A DNA stretch of 64,000 bases from Cyclobacteriaceae bacterium (GCA_958296015.1 CATQIH010000013.1:248001-312000), one strand, 5' to 3'; positions 1-9,257 are shown, counted from the first letter of the stretch. The notes: a model not told the origin generated them from the letters alone. Translations and numbers: made by a program.

Positions 1-222
1 GAAGGTATAGAGAATGTCACCAACGCATCTGACTTCCGCTACGGAGAGTTTTGCACCCAATACAATACCGAGATTACTGACGGCCCTATGAAAGGACTGT
101 CTGCCCGTGCTGTGTTTGTCGTAGACCAGGACAACAATATCACTTATACAGAACTGGTTCCGGAAATTGGACAAGAACCTGATTACGACAAAGCTATGGA
201 GGCGGTGGATGCGTTGGTATAA
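1..222 (+). CDS. tpx: Thiol peroxidase, C-terminal part (5' end outside window)
   Basis: The window opens inside a reading frame of 73 codons that ends with TAA at 220-222. The peptide matches the last third of the Tpx family (atypical 2-Cys peroxiredoxins that reduce hydroperoxides with thioredoxin), with the family pattern DGPMKGLSARAVFV, then VDQDNN and the terminal EPDYDKAM. The peroxidatic and resolving cysteines of the family lie upstream of this piece, so they cannot be checked. A cysteine is visible at 'GEFC', where the E. coli protein has Leu. Confidence 0.88.
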   Translation, partial: EGIENVTNASDFRYGEFCTQYNTEITDGPMKGLSARAVFVVDQDNNITYTELVPEIGQEPDYDKAMEAVDALV

Positions 223-374
223 AAAACGCTGTGATACCTGAATTCGTTTGTAGCTTCCTGTCTTCGCCACTACCTCAAATACAGAAAGCTGCTTAGGCTG
301 AGCTTTGAAATATAGGATTGCAGTGTTCTGTGCTATATTTTCTATCCTAAGTATAATAATAGTTAAACAAACAT

Positions 375-1982
375 ATGAAACGCAGAAAGTTCTTACAGTT
401 TGGTGCATTGGGCAGCACAGCCCTGACGCTTCCTCTCATAAGTTATCCAAAAACAGCTTCCGATGATCGTACACTAATAAATATTGGTCTGGAAGAGATC
501 ACAATCGCTACTCTTCAGGAGGGTATGCAGGCAGGTACTTATACGGCTCATTCTATCACATCAGCCTATCTTGCCCGTATCAAGGCAATAGATCAGCAAG
601 GTACTTCTCTCAAGGCCGTTATTGAAATAAATCCGGATGCGTTAACTATAGCAGACCAGATGGATGAAGAAAGAAAAGCAGGCAACACACGAGGTCCGCT
701 ACATGGCATCCCTGTGATGATCAAAGACAATATTGATACCGCCGACAAGATGCAGACTACAGCAGGCTCTTTGGCACTGGTAGGTTCGCGGGTGCAGCAG
801 GATGCCTTTATCGTGACACAGCTCCGGGCAGCCGGGGCAGTGTTGCTGGGAAAAACCAACCTGAGCGAATGGGCCAACTTCCGTTCCGAACGGTCTTCCA
901 GCGGATGGAGTGGCAGGGGCGGACAAACCCGTAACCCTTATGTGCTGGACCGAAACCCCTGTGGTTCCAGTGCAGGGTCTGGAGTGGCAGTAGCTGCCAG
1001 TCTGTGTACGGTAGCCATCGGCACGGAGACCAATGGCTCTATTGTATGCCCATCATCTGTCAACGGCATTGTAGGAATTAAGCCTACCGTGGGCCTTATG
1101 AGCCGTTCGGGCATCATTCCTATTTCCCATAGCCAGGATACTGCCGGACCTATGGCCCGCACCGTAACCGACGCTGCCTTGCTGCTGGGTGTCATGGCGG
1201 GCGCAGACCCTCGTGATACCGTTACACAGGAAAGTGAGGGGAAGCGATACAGCGATTATACACAGTTTCTGGACAAGAATGGCCTGAAAGGAAAAAGAAT
1301 AGGCATTGGCCGTAATTTCTTTGGCTTTCATGAAAAGGTTGACCAACTGATGGAAGAAGCTATCAGTACAATGAAAACAGAGGGAGCTGTATTGATCGAG
1401 CTTGATTCAGTGATGCCAGGAGAGGAACTGGATGATGCCAGTTACCAGGTGTTGCTCTATGAGTTTAAGGATGACCTGAACAAGTACCTGGCGGGCTTAG
1501 GTCCTGATGCGCCGGGGCATACCCTGCAAGACCTGATTGCCTTTAACAAAGCACATGCAAAAGAGGAAATGCCCTATTTTGAACAGGAAATATTTATCAA
1601 GGCAGTAGCAAAAGGAGACCTGAATACGCCAGAATACCAGCAGGCACTACAGAAAGTACATGAAGTGTCAAGGACAAAGGGTATCGACAAGGTAATTGCA
1701 GCGCATCAACTGGATGCCATCATGGCCCCCACCAGTGGACCAGCCTGGCCAACCGACCTGATCAACGGTGATCATTTTGGCGGGGGTAGTTCATCTCCGG
1801 CAGCGATGGCAGGCTATCCGAACATCACAGTACCTGCTGGCGATGTATATGGCCTTCCGGTAGGTATCTCCTTCTTTGCCGGTGCCTATGCAGAACCCAT
1901 TTTGATCAGCATAGCCTATGCTTATGAACAGGCCACGCAGCACAGAAGAGCACCGGAATATCTGGAAAAAGTAAAGCTGTGA
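375..1982 (+). CDS. Exported amidase-signature family hydrolase
   Basis: 535 residues. The N-terminus begins MKRRKFLQ, a twin-arginine-like signal followed by a hydrophobic stretch, so export in folded form is likely. The amidase-signature core is complete: Lys117 in GIPVMIKDN, the cis-Ser in GSSAGSG (Ser198), and the nucleophile Ser222 in [11 protein letters not shown] with the usual 24-residue spacing. These enzymes hydrolyse carboxamides. The substrate cannot be told from sequence, and GatA is unlikely because of the signal peptide and the isolated locus. The gene stands alone. ATG at 375 is the only start that keeps the signal peptide. Confidence 0.9.
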   Translation: MKRRKFLQFGALGSTALTLPLISYPKTASDDRTLINIGLEEITIATLQEGMQAGTYTAHSITSAYLARIKAIDQQGTSLKAVIEINPDALTIADQMDEERKAGNTRGPLHGIPVMIKDNIDTADKMQTTAGSLALVGSRVQQDAFIVTQLRAAGAVLLGKTNLSEWANFRSERSSSGWSGRGGQTRNPYVLDRNPCGSSAGSGVAVAASLCTVAIGTETNGSIVCPSSVNGIVGIKPTVGLMSRSGIIPISHSQDTAGPMARTVTDAALLLGVMAGADPRDTVTQESEGKRYSDYTQFLDKNGLKGKRIGIGRNFFGFHEKVDQLMEEAISTMKTEGAVLIELDSVMPGEELDDASYQVLLYEFKDDLNKYLAGLGPDAPGHTLQDLIAFNKAHAKEEMPYFEQEIFIKAVAKGDLNTPEYQQALQKVHEVSRTKGIDKVIAAHQLDAIMAPTSGPAWPTDLINGDHFGGGSSSPAAMAGYPNITVPAGDVYGLPVGISFFAGAYAEPILISIAYAYEQATQHRRAPEYLEKVKL

Positions 1983-2022
1983 AATAAAAAATGAGAAACG
2001 TAGCCGTACATTGCATGGCATA

Positions 2023-2490
2023 TCAGTTTTTTAGTTTACCCCTCTTGTATAGCTCTTTCTTCTGTACATCACCACTTTCATCAAAGTAAGTCCACTCGCC
2101 GTGCTTTTTACCTTTGCGCCAGTTGCCTTCAAACTGCATCTTTCCGCTTTTGTAATAGCCCGACCAGCGTAGAAATGTATTCCCTTTTTCCAGACCAGGC
2201 ATTTCCTGTACCACCAGTTTATCATCTCCGGCAGAAAGCGTCATGATCTTGTCGGTTAGCTGTCCGTTGAGTGTAAGCTGCCGGTTGTTTTCTGCAAAAG
2301 TACCTCTGGATAATTCTGTGCTGGTGACCATGCCTGTTTTCTTATTCTTTTCAGCTATAAACAGGGTGTAGTTGGCGGGTGGAGTAAGTTCCAGGATCAT
2401 CCCTTTCTTCTCTATCCGGTAACTACCGTAGAGGTTGTCTGTATTTTCTGAAACAGGAAACAGAAGTAGTAACAAAAGAAGGATACGCAT
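2023..2490 (-). CDS. Secreted protein with MORN/YwqK-like repeat
   Basis: 155 residues with a leucine-rich signal peptide (residues 1-15). The C-terminal third has the YwqK/MORN-like pattern Y-x-SGK-x-x-FEGNWRKGKKHGEWTYFDESG followed by a partial second repeat. Such repeats occur in exported Bacteroidota proteins of unknown role. The middle (about 20-95) is a beta-rich region that I do not recognise. It converges with the upstream amidase gene (40-nt gap) and lies just downstream of the beta-propeller lipoprotein gene on the same strand, with 88 nt between. Confidence 0.7.
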   Translation of the reverse strand: MRILLLLLLLFPVSENTDNLYGSYRIEKKGMILELTPPANYTLFIAEKNKKTGMVTSTELSRGTFAENNRQLTLNGQLTDKIMTLSAGDDKLVVQEMPGLEKGNTFLRWSGYYKSGKMQFEGNWRKGKKHGEWTYFDESGDVQKKELYKRGKLKN

Positions 2491-2578
2491 AGGCTTTGTA
2501 GGGTTTGTAGGTGAAGGTGAGCCGGTAACGTACTGCTTGCCATTGAAACAGAATCGCTACCGGTTTTTGAATGAATAT

Positions 2579-3508
2579 CTACGAGTTGCCTTTCACAATT
2601 TTATATGCTACCACCCGGTTGTCCATGAATGTGGGCACCAGCAGCAGGTCGTTGTCGGCATCGTAGCCGATGTCAGCAGCGTTGATCTTTTCTGCTTTGG
2701 TATCTAGCAGCTTCTGCTCGCTGCCGGTAGCAGGCTCCACATAATGCACTTCGCCCGACCAGGTAGATACAATATAATTGCCGTCGGCAAGCTGGATAAT
2801 ACCATCGGCAGAAGGAATATTCTCTATTAAATGTGCTTCTACTGCTTTGTCTGTCGTGTCGATGGGGGCAAAAAAGCCACCGCCTGCCGAAGCCAGCATC
2901 AGTGTTCCGTCTCGGTCAACGAGCAGGCCATTGGGGCGTTGCAGCGAAGAGTCGCTCATAAAAGTACTGACCTTTCCATCTGCCAGCACATGAATTTTAT
3001 CAGTATCTGAGTCGGAAACGTACACCTTTCCGTCGCTATCTACCGTAATATCGTTCAGGAAAGCAGCACCGTCTATTGGATACTTGTTTTCAATCTCGCC
3101 ATTATCCAGGTTAATTTCCACTACCTCGTCGAGGTCGGCTACGTAGAGCTTTCCGTCATATATACCCATTCCTTTGGGGTCGTTCAGGCCAGTAACCCAC
3201 TGTAGCTCCTCTACGCTTCCATCAGGAGACAACTTTGAAATAAAACCATCTCCATCCTTATTTTCCTTGTCAACGTTGTTGATGTTGCTAACATACAGCA
3301 CATCATTGTCAGGATCGGACAACACGGATTCGGACGTTCTCATCACCGTGTCGGTGCTCCAGGCTTCTTCCAGGGTAAGAGTAGCCTGCGGTTCCTGCAT
3401 GGCGGCTGTGGTATCAGCAGCCGTTTCGTTAGAGGCATGGTTACCTCCGCAGCTATAGCACAGGACCCCTGAAACTGCTAGTAGTGTCATACATTTTGTC
3501 ATTTTCAT
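2579..3508 (-). CDS. SMP-30/NHL-type beta-propeller lipoprotein
   Basis: 309 residues. The signal peptide ends in a plausible lipobox (YSC, Cys20), so the protein is probably an outer-membrane or periplasmic lipoprotein. After a short acidic/Thr-rich linker, repeated blades of the type 'D-P-K-G-M-x-I-Y-D-G-K-L-Y-V-A-D' and 'R-P-N-G-L-L-V-D-R-D-G' mark a six-bladed propeller of the SMP-30/gluconolactonase or NHL type. It may bind or hydrolyse a sugar lactone; neither activity can be assigned. The ORF starts at ATG 3508. Confidence 0.8.
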   Translation of the reverse strand: MKMTKCMTLLAVSGVLCYSCGGNHASNETAADTTAAMQEPQATLTLEEAWSTDTVMRTSESVLSDPDNDVLYVSNINNVDKENKDGDGFISKLSPDGSVEELQWVTGLNDPKGMGIYDGKLYVADLDEVVEINLDNGEIENKYPIDGAAFLNDITVDSDGKVYVSDSDTDKIHVLADGKVSTFMSDSSLQRPNGLLVDRDGTLMLASAGGGFFAPIDTTDKAVEAHLIENIPSADGIIQLADGNYIVSTWSGEVHYVEPATGSEQKLLDTKAEKINAADIGYDADNDLLLVPTFMDNRVVAYKIVKGNS

Positions 3509-3640
3509 AGATTTTTAAGATTAGTGATGATTTGGTGTTTCTAATGTAACAAATAAATATTAAATTTATAGAAGGTTACAACCATTCCGAAATACTTACT
3601 GTCTATCAATCAAAATGGTTACATTATTAAAAGCTCACAT

Positions 3641-4051
3641 ATGCCAAAACGCTACAAGATATTCTGCGTTGTTTTATTATATACAGTGATGGTTGGCTCA
3701 AAAGAAGTTGAAGCCTACGCTGTCTGTCAGCAACCCCATCTTGGGATAGCTTTCAGCAAAGGTACGCCCTTTCCTGAAATGACAGCGCAGGTGCTGGATA
3801 AAAAGCCTGACCCCTTACTGAATGTATATCCTAACCCCAGCTTTGGTACTGTAACGCTTTTTATCAAAGAAGACCTCTGGCAGGGTGGCACAGCTTCTAT
3901 CTACAATATCATAGGCCAGCTTATTATAGAAAAGCCTATTGATAGTACTGAGATAGCTTTTGATCTGTCTAACCAAAAGCAGGGCATCTACCTGGTAACC
4001 GTTCGCAATGGCACAGCCCACAAAACCCTGCGCCTGGAACGTAGAGTATAA
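3641..4051 (+). CDS. Small protein with T9SS type A sorting domain
   Basis: 136 residues. A signal peptide (1-25) is followed by a short unknown segment. The last ~80 residues form a typical type A C-terminal sorting domain of the type IX secretion system: 'LNVYPNPSFGTVTLFI', 'IYNIIGQLI', 'LSNQKQGIYLVTVRNG' and a terminal 'KTLRLERRV'. The cargo part is only about 30 residues. It is therefore either a tiny secreted peptide or a remnant whose catalytic domain was lost. The sorting domain implies that the host has a T9SS. Confidence 0.78.
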   Translation: MPKRYKIFCVVLLYTVMVGSKEVEAYAVCQQPHLGIAFSKGTPFPEMTAQVLDKKPDPLLNVYPNPSFGTVTLFIKEDLWQGGTASIYNIIGQLIIEKPIDSTEIAFDLSNQKQGIYLVTVRNGTAHKTLRLERRV

Positions 4052-4149
4052 TTTTCAAAAAGTAAATCCGGCACTTTGCCAGTACGGATATTTTATAAGT
4101 GATTGCACTTTTGCATTTTTCCGGTTACGTTTGCTGAAACCGTATTTTT

Positions 4150-5580
4150 ATGCAGCGTATCTTTTGCTTATTTGCTTTTGCTTTTTGTTTCCATATGGTG
4201 TCTGCCCAAAAAGGTAAGCCTGTAAGCCAACAGCTATATGAGGCTTACGACCAATACAAAGAGCCCTCCATCACCCATCGCCGTTTCAAACATCATGCTA
4301 TTGAGCCTCTGATACTGCGGCTTAAAGAAGTTTCCGGTTTCACCATAACGCAGCTGGGTGCTTCTATAGAAGGACGAGCCATTTACGATGTGGCCTGGGG
4401 AGAAGGCAAAACACAGGTGCTGCTATGGTCGCAGATGCATGGCGACGAAACTACGGCGACAATGGCAGGGCTGGATGTTTTTAACTTCCTGTGCCAGTCT
4501 GATGAGCTGAACGACATACGAGAAACGCTGCGGAAAAACATAACCATACATTTTATTCCCATGCTAAACCCGGATGGCGCCCAGTTGTTTCAGCGCAGAA
4601 ATATACTGGACGTAGACCTCAACCGGGATGCGCTGCGCCTTACTTCGCCACCTTCTGTGCTACTCAAAAAGATGCGCGACAGCCTGGATGCCGACTTTGG
4701 TTTCAACCTGCACGACCAGAGCACCTACTATACTGCGGGTATTTCGGCCAAGCCAGCTACCATCTCGTTTCTGGCACCGGCTTTCAACTACAAAAAGGAT
4801 ATGAACCGCGTCCGGAAGAACGCCACCAAACTGATTGTGTTGCTCAACGAAGCCCTTCAGCAGTATATTCCAGGCCAGGTAGCCCGGTACGATGATGATT
4901 TTGAGCCACGTGCCTTTGGCGACAACATGCAAAATTGGGGCACAAGCACCGTGCTGATAGAGTCGGGTGGCTATATGGATGATCTGGAAAAGCAGCAGCT
5001 TCGTAAGCTTAACTTTATGGCTATTCTCACCGGCCTGCACGGCATTGCTGAGAAAGATTACCGAAGAGAAAAGGTTAAAAACTACGAGAAGATTCCCAAA
5101 AATGAGCGGTATCTCTATGACCTGGTGGTGCGTGGACTTCAACGGGAAGTACAAGGAAAATATTACTTGCTGGATGTAGCCATCAACCATATTGAGATAG
5201 ACTTCGATGAGCACAACCACTTTTATACGGTCGGAAGCATACAGGACGTAGGCGATATGTCTACCTACCACGGCTACCGTGAATTTGATGCTACCGGGAT
5301 GACGGCTGTGGCCGGGAAGGTATATCCAGAACCTCAGCCCGACATAGCGGCAGTGCGAAAACTAGGTGCCCGCGCACTGATGCGCGATGGTTATACCACA
5401 GTAGCAGTACGTAATCTGACAGGCTACGAAGCTGCCATTCCTACCCTGGAACTTGATATTACCAGCAACCGTACCGAGGAGGACAATGCCATCAAGATTG
5501 GCAACCGGGCAAACTTTATCCTGCAACAAGATGGTAAACCTGTCTATGCTATTGTTAACGGGCTTTTATATACGCTGTGA
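4150..5580 (+). CDS. M14 family zinc carboxypeptidase
   Basis: 476 residues with a signal peptide (1-19, ending VSAQ). The zinc carboxypeptidase core is intact: the HxxE pair in QMHGDE (His97, Glu100), the third ligand His188 in FNLHDQ, the substrate-site NPDG (140-143) with Arg149/150, and the catalytic Glu271 in VLIESGG. The C-terminal ~180 residues form an extra domain of unknown function. It probably acts in the periplasm on peptides or cell-wall stems. The gene begins 98 nt after the T9SS protein gene and may share its transcript. Confidence 0.85.
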   Translation: MQRIFCLFAFAFCFHMVSAQKGKPVSQQLYEAYDQYKEPSITHRRFKHHAIEPLILRLKEVSGFTITQLGASIEGRAIYDVAWGEGKTQVLLWSQMHGDETTATMAGLDVFNFLCQSDELNDIRETLRKNITIHFIPMLNPDGAQLFQRRNILDVDLNRDALRLTSPPSVLLKKMRDSLDADFGFNLHDQSTYYTAGISAKPATISFLAPAFNYKKDMNRVRKNATKLIVLLNEALQQYIPGQVARYDDDFEPRAFGDNMQNWGTSTVLIESGGYMDDLEKQQLRKLNFMAILTGLHGIAEKDYRREKVKNYEKIPKNERYLYDLVVRGLQREVQGKYYLLDVAINHIEIDFDEHNHFYTVGSIQDVGDMSTYHGYREFDATGMTAVAGKVYPEPQPDIAAVRKLGARALMRDGYTTVAVRNLTGYEAAIPTLELDITSNRTEEDNAIKIGNRANFILQQDGKPVYAIVNGLLYTL

Positions 5581-5593
5581 TCAGGTACTTTTT

Positions 5594-5618
5594 AGCACAT
5601 GGCTTTAAGCCCTGTGCT
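5594..5618. terminator. Hairpin between convergent genes
   Basis: AGCACA-T-GGCTT / AAGCC-C-TGTGCT forms an 11-bp stem with one internal mismatch. It lies between the convergent M14 peptidase and TspO genes. A T-run follows on neither side in the usual position; five Ts precede it on the + strand. It may be a two-way terminator or one of the dispersed hairpins of this genome. Confidence 0.4.
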
Positions 5619-5655
5619 GATATAATCCCTGGGCTGGCAAAAAGCTATTAATAAT

Positions 5656-6255
5656 CTACTCTACCAGCTGTTTCATCACGCCTTTTGGCTTCAGGGAGCT
5701 GTCGGTATTCAGCAACGGGTCAGGGTTATACAGAGCCTGAAACAAGCTGATGCTACTGGCAAACCATGTCCAGAGCGTAAGGGGAAGATAGGACAGTGCC
5801 AGCTTTTTGTTTCCTTCTTTGGCCAGCAACATACTTCTTAAAGCAATCAATGCATCGCCCTGCGTCCAGATAGCCGTCAGTATCGGGCTGCGCTTTCTGA
5901 AATATACATAGCTGAAAGTAACAAATATCAACCAGTGTATGCCCTGTAGCTGCAACAGTTCCTGCCGGTGAGGAAAGTTCCTCCTGGAATTCAACAACCG
6001 GGTGGCTCCCCATACCTGACAGATATTATTGATCGTCCAGGCAGGGCCAAAAAGCCAGCCCGGCGGAGACCATACGGGCTTTACCTCTTTGCCATATTGT
6101 TTGCGTTGACTGTCAGTGGTAAAACTACCAGCGGTCAGTCGTCCGGCAACTGTTATTACGACAAAGAAAAGACAGGCTTCCCACCGGCGCACTTTACGTT
6201 GTGGTTTGACCGGTAACTTCCGCAGAAGTTTCTCTGATAAGCTTTTGGTCTTCAT
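5656..6255 (-). CDS. TspO/MBR-like membrane protein
   Basis: 199 residues. The family marks are 'VWSPPGWLFGPAWTINN' near residue 57 and 'YLPLTLWTWFASSIS' near 155, the equivalents of the conserved W-x-P-P...F-x-P-x-W and P-Y-x-x-W-x-x-F-A motifs. Five membrane segments are plausible. TspO proteins bind tetrapyrroles and are linked to stress responses. The N-terminal ~40 residues are more basic than usual. The start at 6255 could be shorter, but no better ribosome site is visible. Confidence 0.72.
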   Translation of the reverse strand: MKTKSLSEKLLRKLPVKPQRKVRRWEACLFFVVITVAGRLTAGSFTTDSQRKQYGKEVKPVWSPPGWLFGPAWTINNICQVWGATRLLNSRRNFPHRQELLQLQGIHWLIFVTFSYVYFRKRSPILTAIWTQGDALIALRSMLLAKEGNKKLALSYLPLTLWTWFASSISLFQALYNPDPLLNTDSSLKPKGVMKQLVE

Positions 6256-6410
6256 AGGCTATGTCTTTAATGATAAATGGTCTGTCGAGAGAACAGTCTT
6301 CAAGCCTTTTGGTTTTGCCTGTTGTGCTATTTTGTATAGATCATCCCTAACCTAAGTTGCATATCATAATCCTTATCAACTTCTGCTGCGAGCAACCGCT
6401 CAATGCTGGT

Positions 6411-6600
6411 CCGGGACGCGTAGTCCCGAACCCAAGGTCTGTGAGGACACAGACCTGAGAGGAGAAAAGGTCTTAGTCTATGATCAGGTTTGTGAAGACA
6501 CAAACCTGGGGTGGGGGGTGCGTAGTCCGAGACGCAAGCCCAAGGTCTGTGAGGACACAGACCTGATCATCAAGTCTGTGCCCCACACAAACCTAGGGCG
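6411..6600. repeat. Cluster of four short palindromic repeats
   Basis: Within the gene-free stretch 6256-6626 there are four related hairpins. They lie at 6435-6456 (AGGTCTGTG / CACAGACCT, loop AGGA), 6485-6508 (CAGGTTTGTG / CACAAACCTG, loop AAGA), 6543-6564 (identical to the first) and an imperfect one at 6572-6594. The second differs from the first by a C-to-T change matched by G-to-A in the other arm, so pairing is kept. A GGGAC...GTCCC hairpin sits at 6413-6427. This looks like a REP-like dispersed family rather than a terminator. I see no gene here. Confidence 0.75.
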
Positions 6601-6626
6601 TGGGATGCGAGCGGACGCTGTAGCCT

Positions 6627-7478
6627 TTACAGGTTAGGTGTATTAAAGGTGTCTCCCTGATTGATATCGCCGGTCTCAAAACCTTTCCGAAACCACTTCA
6701 TGCGTTGTGCCGAAGTGCCATGCGTAAAGGAATCGGGCGTCACCTGCCCCTGTGCTTGGCGCTGCAACCGATCGTCGCCAATGGCATTGGCAGCCTGCAA
6801 AGCCTCGTCGATGTCTCCGTCTTCCAGGATGTTGTTGAGTTGCTGGTCGTGGTAAGCCCACACACCAGCCAGAAAATCAGCCTGTAGCTCGAGCTTCACA
6901 GAGAGTTTGTTGTATTCCTTCTCGCTGAGCTGCGACCTTTGCTGTTGCACCTGCTCTGAAATGCCTAGCAGGTTCTGCACATGGTGACCCACCTCATGAG
7001 CCACCACGTAGGCCATTGCAAAATCGCCAGGCGCGTTGAATCGGTCTTTAAGTTCTTGATAGAAGCTAAGATCGATATAGAGTTTCTGGTCGGCAGGGCA
7101 GTAAAAGGGGCCGGTAGCTGCACTGGCACCGCCACAACCTGAATTAACGCTGCCTCTGAAAAGCACAAGGGTAGGGTTTTGATAAGTTTTACCCATTTCG
7201 CTGAACAGTTTGCCCCATACCTCTTCGGTATCTGCCAGCACCACAGAAACAAACTGAGCCAGCTCGTCATTTTCTCCATCAGTGCCAGCAGGCGCAGAAG
7301 TCTGCTGCGGCTCATTGAACTGAATTTGTTGGAGCAGGTCTGCCGGATTACCACCAAACAGTAGGGTGAGCACCACAATAACAACGGTGCCTAGTCCGCC
7401 ACCCACGGCTATATTTCTGCCACTGCTCGAGCGGCGGTCTTCTACGTTAGAACTTTGTCTTCTTCCTTGCCATCGCAT
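6627..7478 (-). CDS. ypfJ: Neutral zinc metallopeptidase, YpfJ family
   Basis: 283 residues. An N-terminal membrane segment (residues 24-42) is followed by the family core with the zinc motif HEVGHH (161-166) and the downstream ELQADFLAG (197-205) carrying the third ligand. Length and architecture fit the bacterial YpfJ/Zn_peptidase (PF04228) family of inner-membrane-anchored proteins with the domain on the periplasmic side. The physiological substrate is not known. The gene stands alone, with the hairpin cluster just beyond its 3' end. Confidence 0.9.
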   Translation of the reverse strand: MRWQGRRQSSNVEDRRSSSGRNIAVGGGLGTVVIVVLTLLFGGNPADLLQQIQFNEPQQTSAPAGTDGENDELAQFVSVVLADTEEVWGKLFSEMGKTYQNPTLVLFRGSVNSGCGGASAATGPFYCPADQKLYIDLSFYQELKDRFNAPGDFAMAYVVAHEVGHHVQNLLGISEQVQQQRSQLSEKEYNKLSVKLELQADFLAGVWAYHDQQLNNILEDGDIDEALQAANAIGDDRLQRQAQGQVTPDSFTHGTSAQRMKWFRKGFETGDINQGDTFNTPNL

Positions 7479-7710
7479 AGTTAGATTAGAGTTAGTTTAA
7501 GATGTAATATACGATATTTCTAATAAGATAAATGATACTTGTATGCTCTTAAGACAGAACACTCCCTATTAAATCTGTTTTTTGTGCAACTTGTTTGACA
7601 AACTGAAAAATATAATGACAAACGTGACGAGTATCATCAACATACGCAGCAAAAAATATTGAATTCTCCGATCTTATCCAGTAACTTGAGCCAAATAACC
7701 ATTATATACT

Positions 7711-8304
7711 ATGAAAACTATACATTGCCTATTCATTTTTTTAGCTGCCTGTAGCATTGCCAGAGCGCAAAGCCAGGTTCCTTCTGCCACATCCCAGATC
7801 AAGACTGCTGTGCTGGCAGCTCCCGAAGACAAGCGGGACGATGCCACGGTATATGGCTACGACCCGAACGGAAAATTCACCAAACTACGCAAAGGCAGCA
7901 ACGAGATGATCTGCCTGGCTGATGATCCTACCCAGGAAGGGTTCAGTGCCTCGTGCTATCAGCGTGATCTGGAGCCTTTCATGGTACGCGGACGGGAGCT
8001 GAAGAAAGAAGGTAAGTCTTTTCAGGAAATATTTGACATCCGGGAAAAAGAAGTAAAGGCCGGCAAGCTGAAAATGCCCAAGGAGCCTACCACATTGTTT
8101 GTCTATTCAGCACCTAATGGAGACTATGATGCTGCAAAAGGCACTGTTGAAAACGGCAGTTTCCGGTATGTCGTCTACATCCCTTATGCCACTGCCGAAA
8201 GCACCGGCCTTCCTCTCAAACCAGAAGCTCCCGGCATGCCCTGGATCATGGACCCCGGCACACACCGCGCCCACATCATGATCACGCCACCTGTGGAGGA
8301 ATAG
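7711..8304 (+). CDS. Secreted protein of unknown function
   Basis: 197 residues with a clear signal peptide (MKTIHCLF...ARAQ, cleavage after about residue 19). The mature part has two cysteines (in MICLA and SCYQR) and a conserved-looking C-terminus with 'GMPWIMDPGTHRAHIMITPP'. I do not recognise a named domain. The His-rich C-terminal motif and the signal peptide suggest a periplasmic or secreted protein. The composition fits the flanking chromosome. Confidence 0.75.
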   Translation: MKTIHCLFIFLAACSIARAQSQVPSATSQIKTAVLAAPEDKRDDATVYGYDPNGKFTKLRKGSNEMICLADDPTQEGFSASCYQRDLEPFMVRGRELKKEGKSFQEIFDIREKEVKAGKLKMPKEPTTLFVYSAPNGDYDAAKGTVENGSFRYVVYIPYATAESTGLPLKPEAPGMPWIMDPGTHRAHIMITPPVEE

Positions 8305-8367
8305 GTAGTAACGTTTGTGTTGGTTAGCAGATATTAAGAAAGACTAGATAATAGCCGACCTATCGCC

Positions 8368-8451
8368 CCTGCCTCTGCGTGTCTTGTAACCCGCAGATAA
8401 GTTGGGAGCACCCTCTCTGCATCATCAAAGTATGTGGCGGGCCACAAGACC
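8368..8451 (+). repeat. Intergenic repeat, copy A
   Basis: About 84 nt beginning CCTGCCTCTGC and ending with GGCGGGCCACAAGACC. The reverse complement of 9444-9529 matches it along its whole length with scattered differences. The shared core includes GCAGATAAGTTGGG and CATCATCAAAG. The two copies face each other around the DUF2911 gene. Confidence 0.75.
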
Positions 8452-8506
8452 TGCCATGGCTATTAATTCTTTAGAAATACTATACATAGCTTGAAACAAG
8501 GAGATT

Positions 8507-8632
8507 ATGCAACAGATACTTATGAACCGAAAGGAAGCGTTGAAAAAGATTTGTCAAGCTATGAAAGTTCAACGACTTTACACTTTTGGTTCTGTTGTCA
8601 TTGAAAGTTCTTGCACAGAAATCCTGCATTAA
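8507..8632 (+). pseudogene. N-terminal remnant of a nucleotidyltransferase (MNT-like)
   Basis: 41 codons starting at ATG 8507 behind AAGGAG. The peptide contains 'MKVQRLYTFGSVV', which matches the beta-strand and G-S of minimal nucleotidyltransferases (MNT antitoxins, usually LFGSxARG). Right after the GS motif the similarity ends and the frame stops with TAATAA, so the catalytic aspartates are missing. The 3' end overlaps the convergent DUF2911 gene by 4 nt. Most likely this is the stub left when a MNT/HEPN-type pair was deleted. Confidence 0.55.
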
Positions 8633-9201
8633 TAAGTAAAAGGCAATGTTACCAGCGTCTGATCCCAGGCTAATTTCATTACGCCTTCTTTCTTGTCTTT
8701 GTCCTTGCTTTCAAACTGTATGGTGAAATGCTCTACAGGTTGGCTAAGTTGACTGACAGGTGCGCTAACCCTGAGCACATCGTCTGCTTCCTTATAACTA
8801 TAAGCTCCCCACTGGTCTGTATCACTGTTCAAAATGATCGTCCAGGCATCTTTTTCAGGAATACTAAACAACGCATAGGTTCCGGCTTTTACTTTTTTGC
8901 CGTTAAGTTTTACATCTTGGTAAAACTTGATCTCCGGTGCTTCGTTGGCTCCGTTGCGCCATACTTCGCCATAAGGCACCAGTTTGCCAGGCACTTCTCT
9001 TCCATTTTTGGCAGGTCTGCTGTAGACTACCCGGATCACGGCATGGTCCAGGCTCAACTTTTCGGGGGCAAAACGGCGGTCATGTACAAAATTGTCCGGG
9101 AAATAGGCCATGTCCATCGGGCTTTTATCAACATCTGGCATGTCTTGCGCCTGTGCCAGACTTGTGCATAGCACAAACAAAACAGAAAGAAAGGTTTTCA
9201 T
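8629..9201 (-). CDS. DUF2911 family exported protein
   Basis: 190 residues with a signal peptide (1-18, ends AQAQ). The DUF2911 signature is clear: 'VVYSRPAKNGREVPGKLVPYG', 'WRNGANEAPEI', 'VKAGTYALFSIP' and 'WTIILNSDTDQWGAY'. The family is common in Bacteroidota and has no assigned role. The gene is framed by the two inverted repeat copies and by a 16-bp inverted repeat immediately upstream of its start. Confidence 0.88.
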   Translation of the reverse strand: MKTFLSVLFVLCTSLAQAQDMPDVDKSPMDMAYFPDNFVHDRRFAPEKLSLDHAVIRVVYSRPAKNGREVPGKLVPYGEVWRNGANEAPEIKFYQDVKLNGKKVKAGTYALFSIPEKDAWTIILNSDTDQWGAYSYKEADDVLRVSAPVSQLSQPVEHFTIQFESKDKDKKEGVMKLAWDQTLVTLPFTY

Positions 9202-9217
9202 TGTATGTTCTTGTTAT

Positions 9218-9257
9218 TTTTCTCGGAAGTTAAGGATTTTATTAACTTCCGAGAAAA
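9218..9257. repeat. Perfect 16-bp inverted repeat upstream of the DUF2911 gene
   Basis: TTTTCTCGGAAGTTAA at 9218-9233 and its exact reverse complement at 9242-9257 with an 8-nt spacer. The nearer arm lies 16 nt upstream of the DUF2911 start codon, so it is in the promoter/leader. It could be an operator, an mRNA 5' hairpin, or the collapsed end of a mobile element. Confidence 0.6.

Noticed and set aside
4660-5271. 203-codon frame opposite the M14 carboxypeptidase gene
   Set aside because: Antisense to an intact, motif-complete gene.
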